Shown here piece after piece: positions 16,508 to 25,050 of a DNA stretch of 44,067 nucleotides. Made by a program: the position numbers and the translations under genes. Origin of the DNA: REEB470 sp032117095 (GTDB lineage: Bacteria; Bacillota; Bacilli; Paenibacillales; YIM-B00363); contig JAULZZ010000019.1 in NCBI GenBank assembly GCA_032117095.1, forward strand, positions 1-44,067, read 5' to 3'. Under the pieces are notes generated by a model. The model was not told where the DNA came from, made no database searches, and saw only the letters and a list, made by a program, of their open reading frames with translations. Position 1 is the stretch's first letter. Each line of letters starts with the position of its first letter.

Positions 16508-17026
16508 TTACGTGTACATCCCTTTCTTGCGCAACCGTGCGACGATCCACGACTCGATCGTACGGTTAATGCGTCGTGTAAACCATTTTTCTTCGCCCAA
16601 AGCGATCGGCTCCACCTTAATCGTATACAAACCCATGCGCTTTCCTCCGAGGACGTCCGTCATCATCTGATCGCCAATGATCGCCACATGCTGCGGGGGC
16701 AACGCCATCATGCGCAATGCCCGCCAAAACGCAATCGGAAACGGCTTGCGCGCTGCGTATACGTACGGCAAATGAAGCGGGTCGGCAAACTGACGTACCC
16801 GTACTACGCCGTTGTTGGACAAAATGACAAGTGCAAAATTTTCATTGCGCGCATGGGAAATCCACTGATGCAACGCTGGGGTGGCGTAGGCCGTTGTTGC
16901 CCCGACTAACGTATTGTCCAAATCCATCATCAAACCGCGAATGCCCAAACGCTTCAATAAAGAGAAATCAATATCATAAATTGAACGCACGCTTAAATCT
17001 GGTATGACCCACCTGTACAACGCCAT
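16508..17026 (-). CDS. yqeG: YqeG, HAD-IIIA phosphatase
   Basis: A 172-residue HAD-superfamily protein with motif I DLDNTLVGA, motif II VILSNN, a Lys in AARKPFPIAFW and motif III IGDQMMTDVLGGKRMG. The family includes YqeG and mitochondrial PGP phosphatases. It heads the minus-strand operon ending with rsfS. GGAGGG sits right before the ATG and a second purine-rich run lies further upstream. The exact substrate in Bacilli is not established. Confidence 0.9.
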   Translation of the reverse strand: MALYRWVIPDLSVRSIYDIDFSLLKRLGIRGLMMDLDNTLVGATTAYATPALHQWISHARNENFALVILSNNGVVRVRQFADPLHLPYVYAARKPFPIAFWRALRMMALPPQHVAIIGDQMMTDVLGGKRMGLYTIKVEPIALGEEKWFTRRINRTIESWIVARLRKKGMYT

Positions 17027-17079
17027 CCCTCCAAAACAGCCTCCCTAATATGCTAAGCGTCCTCTTGTATCATACCACA

Positions 17080-17778
17080 TTACGGGCGAGGATAAAATTC
17101 ACGATACAACTTTAACAACGCTCGTTTTTCAATTCGGGAGACGTACGAACGACTAATCCCCAGTTTTACAGCCAAATCGCGTTGCGTCAGCTCCTCGGTA
17201 TACGGATACAAGCCGAACCGCCCGCGAATGACGTCTTGTTCCCGCACATCAAGTTTTTCGAGTTGCGCCTGAATGCGCGAGCGTTGCACGTTCAAATGTA
17301 CGGCATGCGGGATGTCGTCTGGATCGGTGCCGAGCACATCCAACAACGTCATTTCATTGCCTTCTGCATCGGTACCGAGCGGATCTTGCAAAGATACGTC
17401 ATTTTTTGTTTTTTTAATCGCCCGCAAATGCATTAAAATTTCATTTTCGATGCACCGCGCGGCAAAAGTGGCCAACTTCGTGCCTTTGTCTGGGGAATAC
17501 GAGTCAATGGCTTTGATCAACCCAATTGTACCAATGGAGATCAAATCTTCCGTCGCTTGCTTCGTATTCGAAAATTTCTTGACGACATGGGCGACTAACC
17601 GTAAATTGTGCTCAATGAGCGTCATTTTGGCGTGCTCGTCGCCTTGCGCACAACGCCGAATGTTTTCGCTTTCTTCTGCTTCAGATAAAGGTTGGGCGAA
17701 TGCCTGATTTTTTACAAGCGCAACAAACCATGTGATTTGGTGAAATAAAATGCTAATCCACGTAAACACCCCGACCAT
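17080..17778 (-). CDS. sigK: RNA polymerase sporulation sigma factor pro-sigma-K
   Basis: A 232-residue sigma-70 family factor active late in the mother cell. The N-terminal hydrophobic pro-sequence (VFTWISILFHQITWFVALV) is the membrane-bound part removed by SpoIVFB. Region 2 contains MTLIEHNLRLVAHVVKKF, EDLISIGTIGLIKAI, GTKLATFAARCIENEILMHL. Region 4 ends with ISRSYVSRIEKRALLKLYRE. The gene is uninterrupted: there is no skin prophage, unlike in B. subtilis 168. ATG 17778 follows GGGAGAGGGAGG. It marks the organism as a spore former. Confidence 0.96.
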   Translation of the reverse strand: MVGVFTWISILFHQITWFVALVKNQAFAQPLSEAEESENIRRCAQGDEHAKMTLIEHNLRLVAHVVKKFSNTKQATEDLISIGTIGLIKAIDSYSPDKGTKLATFAARCIENEILMHLRAIKKTKNDVSLQDPLGTDAEGNEMTLLDVLGTDPDDIPHAVHLNVQRSRIQAQLEKLDVREQDVIRGRFGLYPYTEELTQRDLAVKLGISRSYVSRIEKRALLKLYREFYPRP

Positions 17779-17899
17779 CGTATCCTCCCTCTCCCCTGTT
17801 TGTCTCGCCTACTGCAACATGCATCGATGCTTTGGCTTCTGTTAGCGTATGTTCACCGTGGTATCGTTGTGCTTGTTCGTAGGCGCACGTGGAATTTTA

Positions 17900-17929
17900 T
17901 TGACAAAGGAGAGGGCATTGCCGTACGAT
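17900..17929 (+). promoter_or_regulatory. Candidate sigma-A promoter upstream of pilB
   Basis: A perfect TTGACA (17900-17905), 18-bp spacer, TACGAT (17924-17929, 4 of 6). The leader of about 240 nt would contain the PIR-like repeat. Confidence 0.5.
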
Positions 17930-17940
17930 ACAGCTATATC

Positions 17941-18023
17941 ATACGAATCACGTATTGAAAACATAGGCGCCGAGCACTGCCTTTTGCAGGAAAGCAACAA
18001 ACATTTTAATCGACCGTACGTAT
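17941..18023. repeat. Weak PIR-family copy
   Basis: It begins ATACGAATCACGTATTGAAA and carries the block GCACTGCCTTTTGCAGGAAA typical of the family. The right end (GACCGTACGTAT) is only loosely inverted. It is shorter than the other copies. Confidence 0.45.
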
Positions 18024-18171
18024 GTGTATTAAAATACGGGTGAGTGTCGCACACATGGTGTAGGATGTGAAAAAGAACATTTCCATACTTCCCATGCACA
18101 ACACCACGTTTTCTACGATGAATCGTATCGGGCTTGTCATGGTCTCACATCCCTCAAAGGAGGTTTCCACA

Positions 18172-19830
18172 TTGAAATCCAATAAAAGTACATTTTTTGG
18201 TTCTTTTTTAATCGAAGAAGGGGTCATCACCTCCCAACAGCTCGCTGACTTGTTGGAAGAACAAAAGAAAACACGGTTGCGCCTAGGAGAGTTGATCATT
18301 GCTAAAAATATCATTTCGGAAAACCAAGTCATCGAAATGCTTGCCAAATATTTGGAACTTCCTTTCGTAAAATTGTATAATGAAAAAATTACAGCGGACA
18401 TTACACGCCTCATCCCACGCCCATTGGCTGTGCAATATTGGATGATCCCCTATAAATTAGTAGGCAATACGTTAGGCGTCGCCATGATTGATCCGATGAA
18501 TTACCCTGCTTTAGATGAAGTACGAATTTTGACTGGGTATACAATCGAGCCCGCATTTGCCACAAAACTAGACATTCAACGGGCAATCAATCGTTTTTTC
18601 TCGGGAATCCAAGAAAATGTCGATATGCTCATGCAAGATGTCAAAGTCGAAGAAAATCATGCCGATGTCTCCGCTGTTGAAGAAAATTCCCCGATGGTCA
18701 AAACCGTAAATCAGCTCATTATTCAAGCTTTCCAAGGAAAAGCGAGTGACATCCATATCGAACCACACGCAAACGCCTTGCATATTCGTTACCGCGTCGA
18801 TGGCGTGTTACGGACGGAACAGCGCTTGCCCATCCACATGCATTCCCAGATGATCGCCCGCATTAAAATCATGGCAAACTTAAACGTATCCGAACGCCGA
18901 TTGCCCCAAGATGGACGGATCAAAGTAGAATTGATCGGTAAAAAAATAGAACTCCGTGTCTCTACATTGCCAAGTATTTTCGGTGAAAAGATTGTTATGC
19001 GCTTGCTCGGGGGCATTGGCAAAAGAAACGTCGAGGATTTAAACCTTTCTTCAAAAAACTTGCATATCATCAAACAGGCCATCTCCCAGCCACACGGACT
19101 GTTCATCATTGCTGGACCGACAGGAAGCGGAAAGTCTACCACATTGTATTCCGCCATCTCTTCGTTGGACTATGAGACGATGAATATCATCACGATCGAA
19201 GACCCGATCGAGCAACAAATCAATGGCATTACCCAATCCCAAGTAAAAACCGCCATCGGGTATACGTTTGCTTCTGGACTACGTACGATTTTGCGACAAG
19301 ATCCCGATGTCATTATGCTAGGAGAAATCCGCGATGTCGAAACGGCAGAAATTGCCATTCGGGCGGCGATGACGGGACATCTTGTCCTGACCACACTGCA
19401 TACAAACACAGCCATCAACACCGTTTCCCGCTTAGTGGATATGGGCATCGCACCTTTTTTGGTCGCCTCCTCGTTAGAGTGTGTCGTATCGCAACGGCTA
19501 GCACGACACGTCTGTCCCAACTGTGCGGTTCCTTACACACCGACCCCAGAAGAACGTCATTTTTTGGATATGTTTTCGTTGCCGTCAAACCAACTGCGAA
19601 AAGGGCAAGGCTGTTTTGAATGTGGCATGACGGGGTATCAAGGTCGCATCGGAATTCACGAAGTTTTGGCAGTAGATTCCACGATGAAATCCATGATTGT
19701 CCAGCGCGCTAGCGAAGAACAGTTTGAACAATATACTAAAAAAAATGGGTTCATTCCCATCCGCCATGATGGCATGATTAAAGTGTCCCAAGGGTTGACG
19801 ACGATCGAAGAAGTGTTGCGTATTTCTTAA
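18172..19830 (+). CDS. pilB: Type IV pilus assembly ATPase PilB / GspE family
   Basis: A 552-residue secretion ATPase. The start is taken as TTG 18172, 8 nt after AAAGGAGG; longer frames have no ribosome site. The N-terminal T2SSE_N domain has FLIEEGVITSQQLADLLEEQ. The ATPase core has SDIHIEPHANALHIRYRVDG, Walker A GPTGSGKST (from about residue 315), the Asp box TIEDPIE, Walker B DVIMLGEIRD and His box TTLHTNTA. A zinc tetra-cysteine element follows (CPNC and CFEC), then GYQGRIGIHEVL. It powers pilus or pseudopilus extension, possibly the competence pseudopilus. No pilin or platform genes are nearby, so it stands alone here; its partner system must lie elsewhere. Confidence 0.92.
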   Translation: MKSNKSTFFGSFLIEEGVITSQQLADLLEEQKKTRLRLGELIIAKNIISENQVIEMLAKYLELPFVKLYNEKITADITRLIPRPLAVQYWMIPYKLVGNTLGVAMIDPMNYPALDEVRILTGYTIEPAFATKLDIQRAINRFFSGIQENVDMLMQDVKVEENHADVSAVEENSPMVKTVNQLIIQAFQGKASDIHIEPHANALHIRYRVDGVLRTEQRLPIHMHSQMIARIKIMANLNVSERRLPQDGRIKVELIGKKIELRVSTLPSIFGEKIVMRLLGGIGKRNVEDLNLSSKNLHIIKQAISQPHGLFIIAGPTGSGKSTTLYSAISSLDYETMNIITIEDPIEQQINGITQSQVKTAIGYTFASGLRTILRQDPDVIMLGEIRDVETAEIAIRAAMTGHLVLTTLHTNTAINTVSRLVDMGIAPFLVASSLECVVSQRLARHVCPNCAVPYTPTPEERHFLDMFSLPSNQLRKGQGCFECGMTGYQGRIGIHEVLAVDSTMKSMIVQRASEEQFEQYTKKNGFIPIRHDGMIKVSQGLTTIEEVLRIS

Positions 19831-19839
19831 TATGCAAAC

Positions 19840-19881
19840 AAAAAATCCCCTTTTGCCTAAGGCGAGGGGGCTTCTTTTTTT
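19840..19881. terminator. Shared terminator of the convergent pilB and mltG genes
   Basis: CCCCTTTTGCCT pairs with AGGCGAGGGG, flanked by AAAAAA on the left and CTTCTTTTTTT on the right, so it works in both directions. The mltG stop codon (19857-19859) lies in its loop, so the mltG coding end forms one arm. Confidence 0.85.
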
Positions 19882-20933
19882 GCGGTCGTTTTACTTGCTG
19901 CAATGTTACGCAAATGTTGTGCGTATGTTTTTGCGAACAGATGACTTCCTGTTCCGTCTTTTTTGGTGACATAGTACAAATAGGGAGTCGTCTGTGGATA
20001 CAATGCCGCCCGAATCGAGGACAGTCCTGGGCTGGCGATCGGACCTGGGGGCAATCCCCCTTGGATGTACGTATTATAAGGGCTTTTTATGCGCAAATCG
20101 TCATACAACAGTCGTGCTTTGGGGGATGGAAATAAATACTGTACGGTGGCATCGAGTTGGAGCGGCATCTTTTTCTTCATCCGATGATAAATCACACCGG
20201 CGACGATGTCTCGTTCGGCTTCTACTTTCACCTCCCGTTCAATCAAAGAGGCGATCGTCAACATCGCGTGAAACGTGACCCCATGTTTGGTCAGTTGATT
20301 TTGCCACTGTGCTGGCAATTTTTCGAGTTGTCGATCGAGTTGTGCGAGCAACTGCGTCACGACTTGTTGTGCTGTCATCTCTGCGGGAAATTCATAGGTT
20401 TCTGGAAAAATATATCCCTCTAAGGGATGCAGCATCGTGTCTTGTAGGGGCAAATGACGTGTACGCAAGGTCGCTTGTTTGTGCCAATATGCTCGATCGT
20501 GCAACAAGGTGGTGATCTCCTGCCGATCATACCCATTCTTGACGAACAGTTCAATAATTTGGCGAATTGTGTATCCTTCGGGGATCGTAAAGCGTGTCGT
20601 ATGTACGGCGATCGTTTGTCCCGCTTCGAGTTGCGCAATGACCATGTCGAGCGTCATGCCGGGTTTCATGACGTATGTTCCCGCCTGAAAACGGTGTCCT
20701 GTATGCTTATATTTTAGGTACAATCGAAAAACAAATGCATCACGGATGATGCCTTGTCGTGCCAATACGACGGCGATGTCACGAGAGGTGCTTCCTTTGG
20801 GAATTGTGATCGTTGTTGTGGCTGTATGTGGTTTTGGGGGCATGAGTTGGACGTATACGTACGCCACACTCCCACCCGCCACAAGCAAGGTCAACACAAA
20901 CCCTAGGAGAAAAATACGAATGCCCAAACGCAC
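19857..20933 (-). CDS. mltG: Endolytic peptidoglycan transglycosylase MltG (YceG-like)
   Basis: A 358-residue membrane-anchored enzyme that cuts nascent glycan strands and sets their length. The start is GTG 20933, after AAAGGAG; the ATG at 20969 would place that site inside the coding region. An N-terminal anchor (IFLLGFVLTLLVAGGSVAYV) precedes LysM-like folding and the YceG domain. Catalytic-site sequence is IASLIEREVKVEAERDIVAG with HRMKKKMPLQLDATVQY; SPYNTYIQGGLPPGPIASPG is the family signature. It ends the alaS-ireB-ruvX-yrzB-mltG run. A hairpin (CAACCCAAA/TTTGGGTTG, 20974-21008) stands between yrzB and mltG. Confidence 0.93.
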   Translation of the reverse strand: MRLGIRIFLLGFVLTLLVAGGSVAYVYVQLMPPKPHTATTTITIPKGSTSRDIAVVLARQGIIRDAFVFRLYLKYKHTGHRFQAGTYVMKPGMTLDMVIAQLEAGQTIAVHTTRFTIPEGYTIRQIIELFVKNGYDRQEITTLLHDRAYWHKQATLRTRHLPLQDTMLHPLEGYIFPETYEFPAEMTAQQVVTQLLAQLDRQLEKLPAQWQNQLTKHGVTFHAMLTIASLIEREVKVEAERDIVAGVIYHRMKKKMPLQLDATVQYLFPSPKARLLYDDLRIKSPYNTYIQGGLPPGPIASPGLSSIRAALYPQTTPYLYYVTKKDGTGSHLFAKTYAQHLRNIAASKTTAKKEAPSP

Positions 20934-21049
20934 GGTGCGAACGCTCCTTTGGCGAGATAGTCTGTACACGACTCAACCCAAATGCGACAAGACGTCACTT
21001 TTGGGTTGATTATTTTAGTGCAGGGGAGGCAAGCGATGCCGAAACAACG

Positions 21050-21442
21050 TTACGGGAGACGAGAGGCGTCCCGCTCTTCGTCCTCTTCTTCTTCATCTTC
21101 GTCTTCGTCCGAATCGCCGTATTCTTTTTTCGGATTGGTCATCACACGGTCAAATACCATTTCGACATAGTTCCACTCTTCTTCGCTTTCTACAGGGTAC
21201 AACTTGATGTCATCGCCGTCTTCTTCGTAGCGAAACACATATACATCCTGATAATCGATCATATCGTCATCAGAATCGCCTTCCATCGGGGTAACAAAAA
21301 TGTATTGAAATTCCTCCCCTTCGACATGAAATCGAAGCACTACTTCAAATTCTTCTTCATTGCCGTCCTCATCGGGAATATAAATGACTTCGGGTTCGAG
21401 TTCCTCGTCTTCGTTTTGTTGAGTATCGTACAAAACAATCAC
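21050..21442 (-). CDS. yrzB: DUF1292 family acidic protein (YrzB)
   Basis: A 130-residue strongly acidic protein with the DUF1292 pattern: EVIYIPDEDGNEEEFEVVLR, QYIFVTPME, VYVFRYEEDGDDIKLYPVES. The C-terminal tail is a run of Asp/Glu (EDEDEEEEDEE). It is a small conserved neighbour of ruvX and ireB in Bacilli, of unknown function. Its start overlaps the ruvX stop by 4 bp. Confidence 0.85.
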   Translation of the reverse strand: MIVLYDTQQNEDEELEPEVIYIPDEDGNEEEFEVVLRFHVEGEEFQYIFVTPMEGDSDDDMIDYQDVYVFRYEEDGDDIKLYPVESEEEWNYVEMVFDRVMTNPKKEYGDSDEDEDEEEEDEERDASRLP

Positions 21443-21885
21443 CTCTTCGTTTGGGCATGAGTAAAATCCAAATAATTTTGGAGCAACAACGTTGCCGCCA
21501 TGCGATCGATCACTTTTTTGCGTTTTACGCGTCGGACATCGGCTTCGATCAGTGTCCGTTGGGCGGCGAGCGTGGTCAACCGTTCATCCCACAATACGAT
21601 AGGGATTGCAACCGTCTGTTTCAATAAAGAAACGAATGTCTCCACACGTTGTGCGCGCGGACCACGTGTACCGTTCATGTTTTTGGGATACCCGACGACC
21701 ACCGTGGTGACGTGCCACGTATCCACAAAACCCTTTATGGTCATACATAATTGTGCGTCGTTTACGAAAGTCACGGTCGGCAGTCCTTGGGCAGTCAATA
21801 GCAGGACGTCACTTACGGCAATCCCCACGTATTTTTCCCCGTAATCGACTGCCAACATGCGCACATCAGTGGACATGTTGCACAT
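21439..21885 (-). CDS. ruvX: RuvX/YqgF-family RNase-H-fold nuclease
   Basis: A 148-residue RNase-H-like protein (YrrK in Bacillus). Motifs are LAVDYGEKYVGIAVSD (first Asp), TVVVGYPKNMNGTRGPRA, LWDERLTT (Glu) and DRMAATLLLQNYLD (last Asp). The family is implicated in pre-16S rRNA 5' processing and as a putative Holliday-junction resolvase. The start at 21885 overlaps the end of ireB by 20 bp; GAGGAA is about 13 nt upstream. The downstream ATGs at 21876 and 21858 are alternatives. Confidence 0.93.
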   Translation of the reverse strand: MCNMSTDVRMLAVDYGEKYVGIAVSDVLLLTAQGLPTVTFVNDAQLCMTIKGFVDTWHVTTVVVGYPKNMNGTRGPRAQRVETFVSLLKQTVAIPIVLWDERLTTLAAQRTLIEADVRRVKRKKVIDRMAATLLLQNYLDFTHAQTKR

Positions 21886-22123
21886 AAAAGCGTACGAGTT
21901 CCTCGATCATCTCATCTCGCTCCCGTTTGCGAATTAACGTGCGCGCTTGATTTTGGCGGGGAATAAACGCTGGATCTCCAGAAAGTAAATAGCCGACAAG
22001 CTGATTGACGGGATGGTATCCTTTTTGTTGGAGCACGTCATACACCGTCAAAATGACTTCCCGTACCGAGGCTTCTTGTTGTTCTGCTTGAGGCACGAAT
22101 TTCATCGTATTGTCCAACGTCAT
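21866..22123 (-). CDS. ireB: IreB family regulatory phosphoprotein (UPF0297, YrzL)
   Basis: An 85-residue protein with the UPF0297 core REVILTVYDVLQQKGYHPVN and QLVGYLLSGDPAFIPRQNQA. In Enterococcus IreB is a small target of the Ser/Thr kinase IreK, with a role in cephalosporin resistance. ATG 22123 follows GAAGGGGGGAATTCCCG. It is fixed in the alaS-ireB-ruvX cluster of Bacillota. Confidence 0.92.
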   Translation of the reverse strand: MTLDNTMKFVPQAEQQEASVREVILTVYDVLQQKGYHPVNQLVGYLLSGDPAFIPRQNQARTLIRKRERDEMIEELVRFYVQHVH

Positions 22124-22233
22124 CGGGAATTCCCCCCTTCGCGTGGGTGCTGTTTAGTTATTCGCTTTGGTATCGTGAATTCCTTTATTTGGGTGAGGCA
22201 GTGCTTGCTTGCTTTTTCGCTCGGTTGCACGGG

Positions 22234-24864
22234 TTACGACGTGGTCAACTGCTGTACCATGTGTGGCACGTGATCGAACACGTCTTGGAGTTTGTGTGGC
22301 CATTTGCCACCTGCTTGGGCAAAGTCTGCGCGCCCCCCTCCTCCTCCTCCACACATCGGCGCAAGTACACGAATCCACTGTACCGCAGAATGCCCTTGGG
22401 AGACGAGGTCAGGCGTCAGTGCACAAATTAAGTTTACTTTGTCGGCGACTACCGAAGCCAAAACCACGACGACACTGCGGTGGCGTGTGCGCAACGCATC
22501 GGCCATCTGACGCAACGTATCGAAGTCTGCCTCCTCTACGGGAGAGGCGATGACTGAAATTTTCCCGTATGTTTGGCGTGTTGCCACGAGTCGCTCGACT
22601 TCGATGCGCCCGATTTTCTCTCGTAGCACACGACAGTGGCGTTGTGCTTCTTTGAGCTCACTGATCGTCGCTTCGAGTTTTGCGGGCACTTGCTCGTTGG
22701 GCACTTTGAGCGCAGCTGCCGTCCGCGCCAACACCGCATGGGTATGCGCGACATGCCGATACGCCCCTTCACCCGTCACGGCTTCGATGCGCCGTATGCC
22801 GGAACCTACACTGCTTTCGCTGACCACTTGGAACAACCCGATGTGTGCGGTGTTGGGGACGTGACACCCCCCACAAAGCTCGGTGCTTGTCGAAGCGATC
22901 TCTACGACGCGTACCCATTGTCCGTACTTTTCGCCAAAGAGTGCCATTGCCCCCGTCGCCATCGCTTGCTCCCGTTCCATGACAGACGTCGTCACGGGAA
23001 TGCTCGCCCAAATGTGCGCATTGACGTACTGTACGATCGCTTCGCACTGCGCAGGCGTCACCGCTTTGGGGGACGTAAAGTCAAAGCGCAACCGCTCTGC
23101 ACTCACCTGCGACCCCGCTTGGTGTACCGTATCCCCTAACGTGCGCCGTAAGGCGTCATGCAACAAATGCGTCGCCGTGTGGTTGCGCGCAATGGCAAGG
23201 CGTTTTGGTACATCGATCGTCGCATGGAGACGATCCCCGACACGCAAAGGATGTTCCCCCCTCACGACTTCATGCACGGTTTGTCCATGGGGGGCACGGA
23301 ATAGACGCACTACGGAGAGGGATTGGTTCGTCTCTAAAGGAGTGAGCGTACCTTCGTCACTCACTTGCCCCCCACTTTCTACATAAAAAGGCGTGCGATC
23401 CAACACCACACACTGATACGCCGGCGCATCCTCGACGGGGGGCACGTCCACGACCGCAACGACGGTCGCTTCTATCGCCGTCTCGACATACCCCACAAAC
23501 TCACTCGTTTGTGTACACGTGAGCCATGCGTCGTCTTGTGCCTGCATGCTTCGGACGTCTTGGCGCGCCTCACGGGCACGTTGGCGTTGTTCCTCCATGT
23601 GCTGTGTGAAGGACGTCGTGTCTACGGTCATCCCTTTTTCCCGTGCATAGTCTACCGTCAAATCAAGCGGAAAGCCGTATGTATCATACAACTTAAATGC
23701 TTGGTCTCCGCCGACCATCGTCTTCCCGTGCTGTTGCGCTTGGGCAATGATCGTATCTAAAATGTGCAACCCGTCGGCCAATGTCACATGAAAACGTTGT
23801 TCCTCAGTCAATATCGTCTCCGTGACGCGCGCTTGTTGGGCAATCACATGCGGATATGCCTCCCCCATGAGTGCCACAACGTCTGCGACGAGTGCATGCA
23901 AAAACGGCTCCTGCATGCCTAACGTCGATCGCCCATACCGCACTGCCCGTCGTAGCATACGCCGAATGACGTATCCACGCCCTTCATTGCTCGGCATCAC
24001 TCCATCAGACAACGCAAAAACAACCGCGCGCACGTGATCGGCAATGACTTTTAGGGCAACATCCGTCTCGGGTGAAGTGCGATACGTCACGTTGGCGAGT
24101 GCACACGTCTTGACGATCAACGGCAAAAACAAGTCGGTGTCAAAATTTGAATCGACCCCTTGCATGACGGAAGCGATCCGCTCCAACCCTGCGCCTGTGT
24201 CGATGTTTTTCGTCGGTAGCGGGACATAAGACCCGTCTGGGAGATGGTTGAACTGCGAAAATACAAGGTTCCATATTTCTAAATAACGCTCATTTTCCCC
24301 GCCGGGTACGTTCTCCGCAGCGTGGGGGCTCTCATACGCAACACCCCGATCATAAAAAATTTCGGAGCATGGCCCACAAGGTCCTTCGCCAATGTCCCAA
24401 AAATTTTCTGAATTTTTGTGGATATGGTCGGGAGACAATCCGATGTGCTCCCGCCAAATCGCATCGGCGTCGTCGTCATCCGGATGCACTGTCACGTGTA
24501 ATTTCGTCACGTCGAGCGCCAGCCAAGCATCGCCTGTTAAAAATTCCCACGCCCACATGATGCTCTCGTGCTTAAAATAATCGCCGAGCGAAAAGTTGCC
24601 GAGCATCTCAAAAAACGTCTGGTGCCGTTTTGTGAAACCTACGTGCTCAATGTCGTTTGTACGAATGCACTTTTGTGCATTGGCGATCCGTGGATGGGGC
24701 GGAACTACGCGACCGTCAAAATACGGCTTCAAGGGAGCCATCCCTGCGTTAATCCACAACAGCGTGGGGTCGTCGTGTGGCACGAGCGAGGCACTCGGTG
24801 CAATGTGGTGTCCCTTGGTGGCAAAAAATTGCAACCACAAACTTCTGATCTGATGCGCTTTCAT
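22234..24864 (-). CDS. alaS: Alanyl-tRNA synthetase
   Basis: An 876-residue class II synthetase. ATG 24864 is 6 nt after AAAGGGGA. The catalytic domain has FFATKGHHIAPSASLVPHDDP, the editing domain has NHTATHLLHDALR and the zinc-site CGGCHVPNTAHIG. The C-Ala end has the Gly-rich MCGGGGGGRADFAQAGG. Length and domain order are normal. It is expressed from the consensus promoter at 24933-24961 and probably drives ireB, ruvX, yrzB and possibly mltG. No T-box leader is seen. Confidence 0.97.
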   Translation of the reverse strand: MKAHQIRSLWLQFFATKGHHIAPSASLVPHDDPTLLWINAGMAPLKPYFDGRVVPPHPRIANAQKCIRTNDIEHVGFTKRHQTFFEMLGNFSLGDYFKHESIMWAWEFLTGDAWLALDVTKLHVTVHPDDDDADAIWREHIGLSPDHIHKNSENFWDIGEGPCGPCSEIFYDRGVAYESPHAAENVPGGENERYLEIWNLVFSQFNHLPDGSYVPLPTKNIDTGAGLERIASVMQGVDSNFDTDLFLPLIVKTCALANVTYRTSPETDVALKVIADHVRAVVFALSDGVMPSNEGRGYVIRRMLRRAVRYGRSTLGMQEPFLHALVADVVALMGEAYPHVIAQQARVTETILTEEQRFHVTLADGLHILDTIIAQAQQHGKTMVGGDQAFKLYDTYGFPLDLTVDYAREKGMTVDTTSFTQHMEEQRQRAREARQDVRSMQAQDDAWLTCTQTSEFVGYVETAIEATVVAVVDVPPVEDAPAYQCVVLDRTPFYVESGGQVSDEGTLTPLETNQSLSVVRLFRAPHGQTVHEVVRGEHPLRVGDRLHATIDVPKRLAIARNHTATHLLHDALRRTLGDTVHQAGSQVSAERLRFDFTSPKAVTPAQCEAIVQYVNAHIWASIPVTTSVMEREQAMATGAMALFGEKYGQWVRVVEIASTSTELCGGCHVPNTAHIGLFQVVSESSVGSGIRRIEAVTGEGAYRHVAHTHAVLARTAAALKVPNEQVPAKLEATISELKEAQRHCRVLREKIGRIEVERLVATRQTYGKISVIASPVEEADFDTLRQMADALRTRHRSVVVVLASVVADKVNLICALTPDLVSQGHSAVQWIRVLAPMCGGGGGGRADFAQAGGKWPHKLQDVFDHVPHMVQQLTTS

Positions 24865-24932
24865 CGACAATCCCCTTTATCCCTCAGGTGAACGGACATC
24901 ATCTTATATCATCGTTATATTATCTTGTACCG

Positions 24933-24961
24933 ATTATAGGGTTTCTCCTCTGCGTAGTCAA
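24933..24961 (-). promoter_or_regulatory. Sigma-A promoter of the alaS operon
   Basis: On the minus strand TTGACT (24956-24961), a 17-bp spacer, then a perfect TATAAT (24933-24938). The leader to the alaS ATG is about 60 nt. Confidence 0.8.
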
Positions 24962-25050
24962 TGAAAGCGTTCCATTTTTTCGTTTTTTGTGGCTTTGTTA
25001 GCGTATGGGTGTCGTACGCGCGCCTTGGGTGGGCGCCTGCCACGCATGCA

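Larger units (their letters stand above)
17779..18171. other. Intergenic region between sigK and pilB
   Basis: It holds the probable pilB promoter (17900-17929) and a weak PIR copy (17941-18023). No gene is supported here; the reading frame running upstream of the pilB start has no ribosome site. Confidence 0.5.

Noticed and set aside
17080..17778. sigK split by a skin-like element
   Set aside because: The reading frame is continuous from the pro-sequence to region 4.
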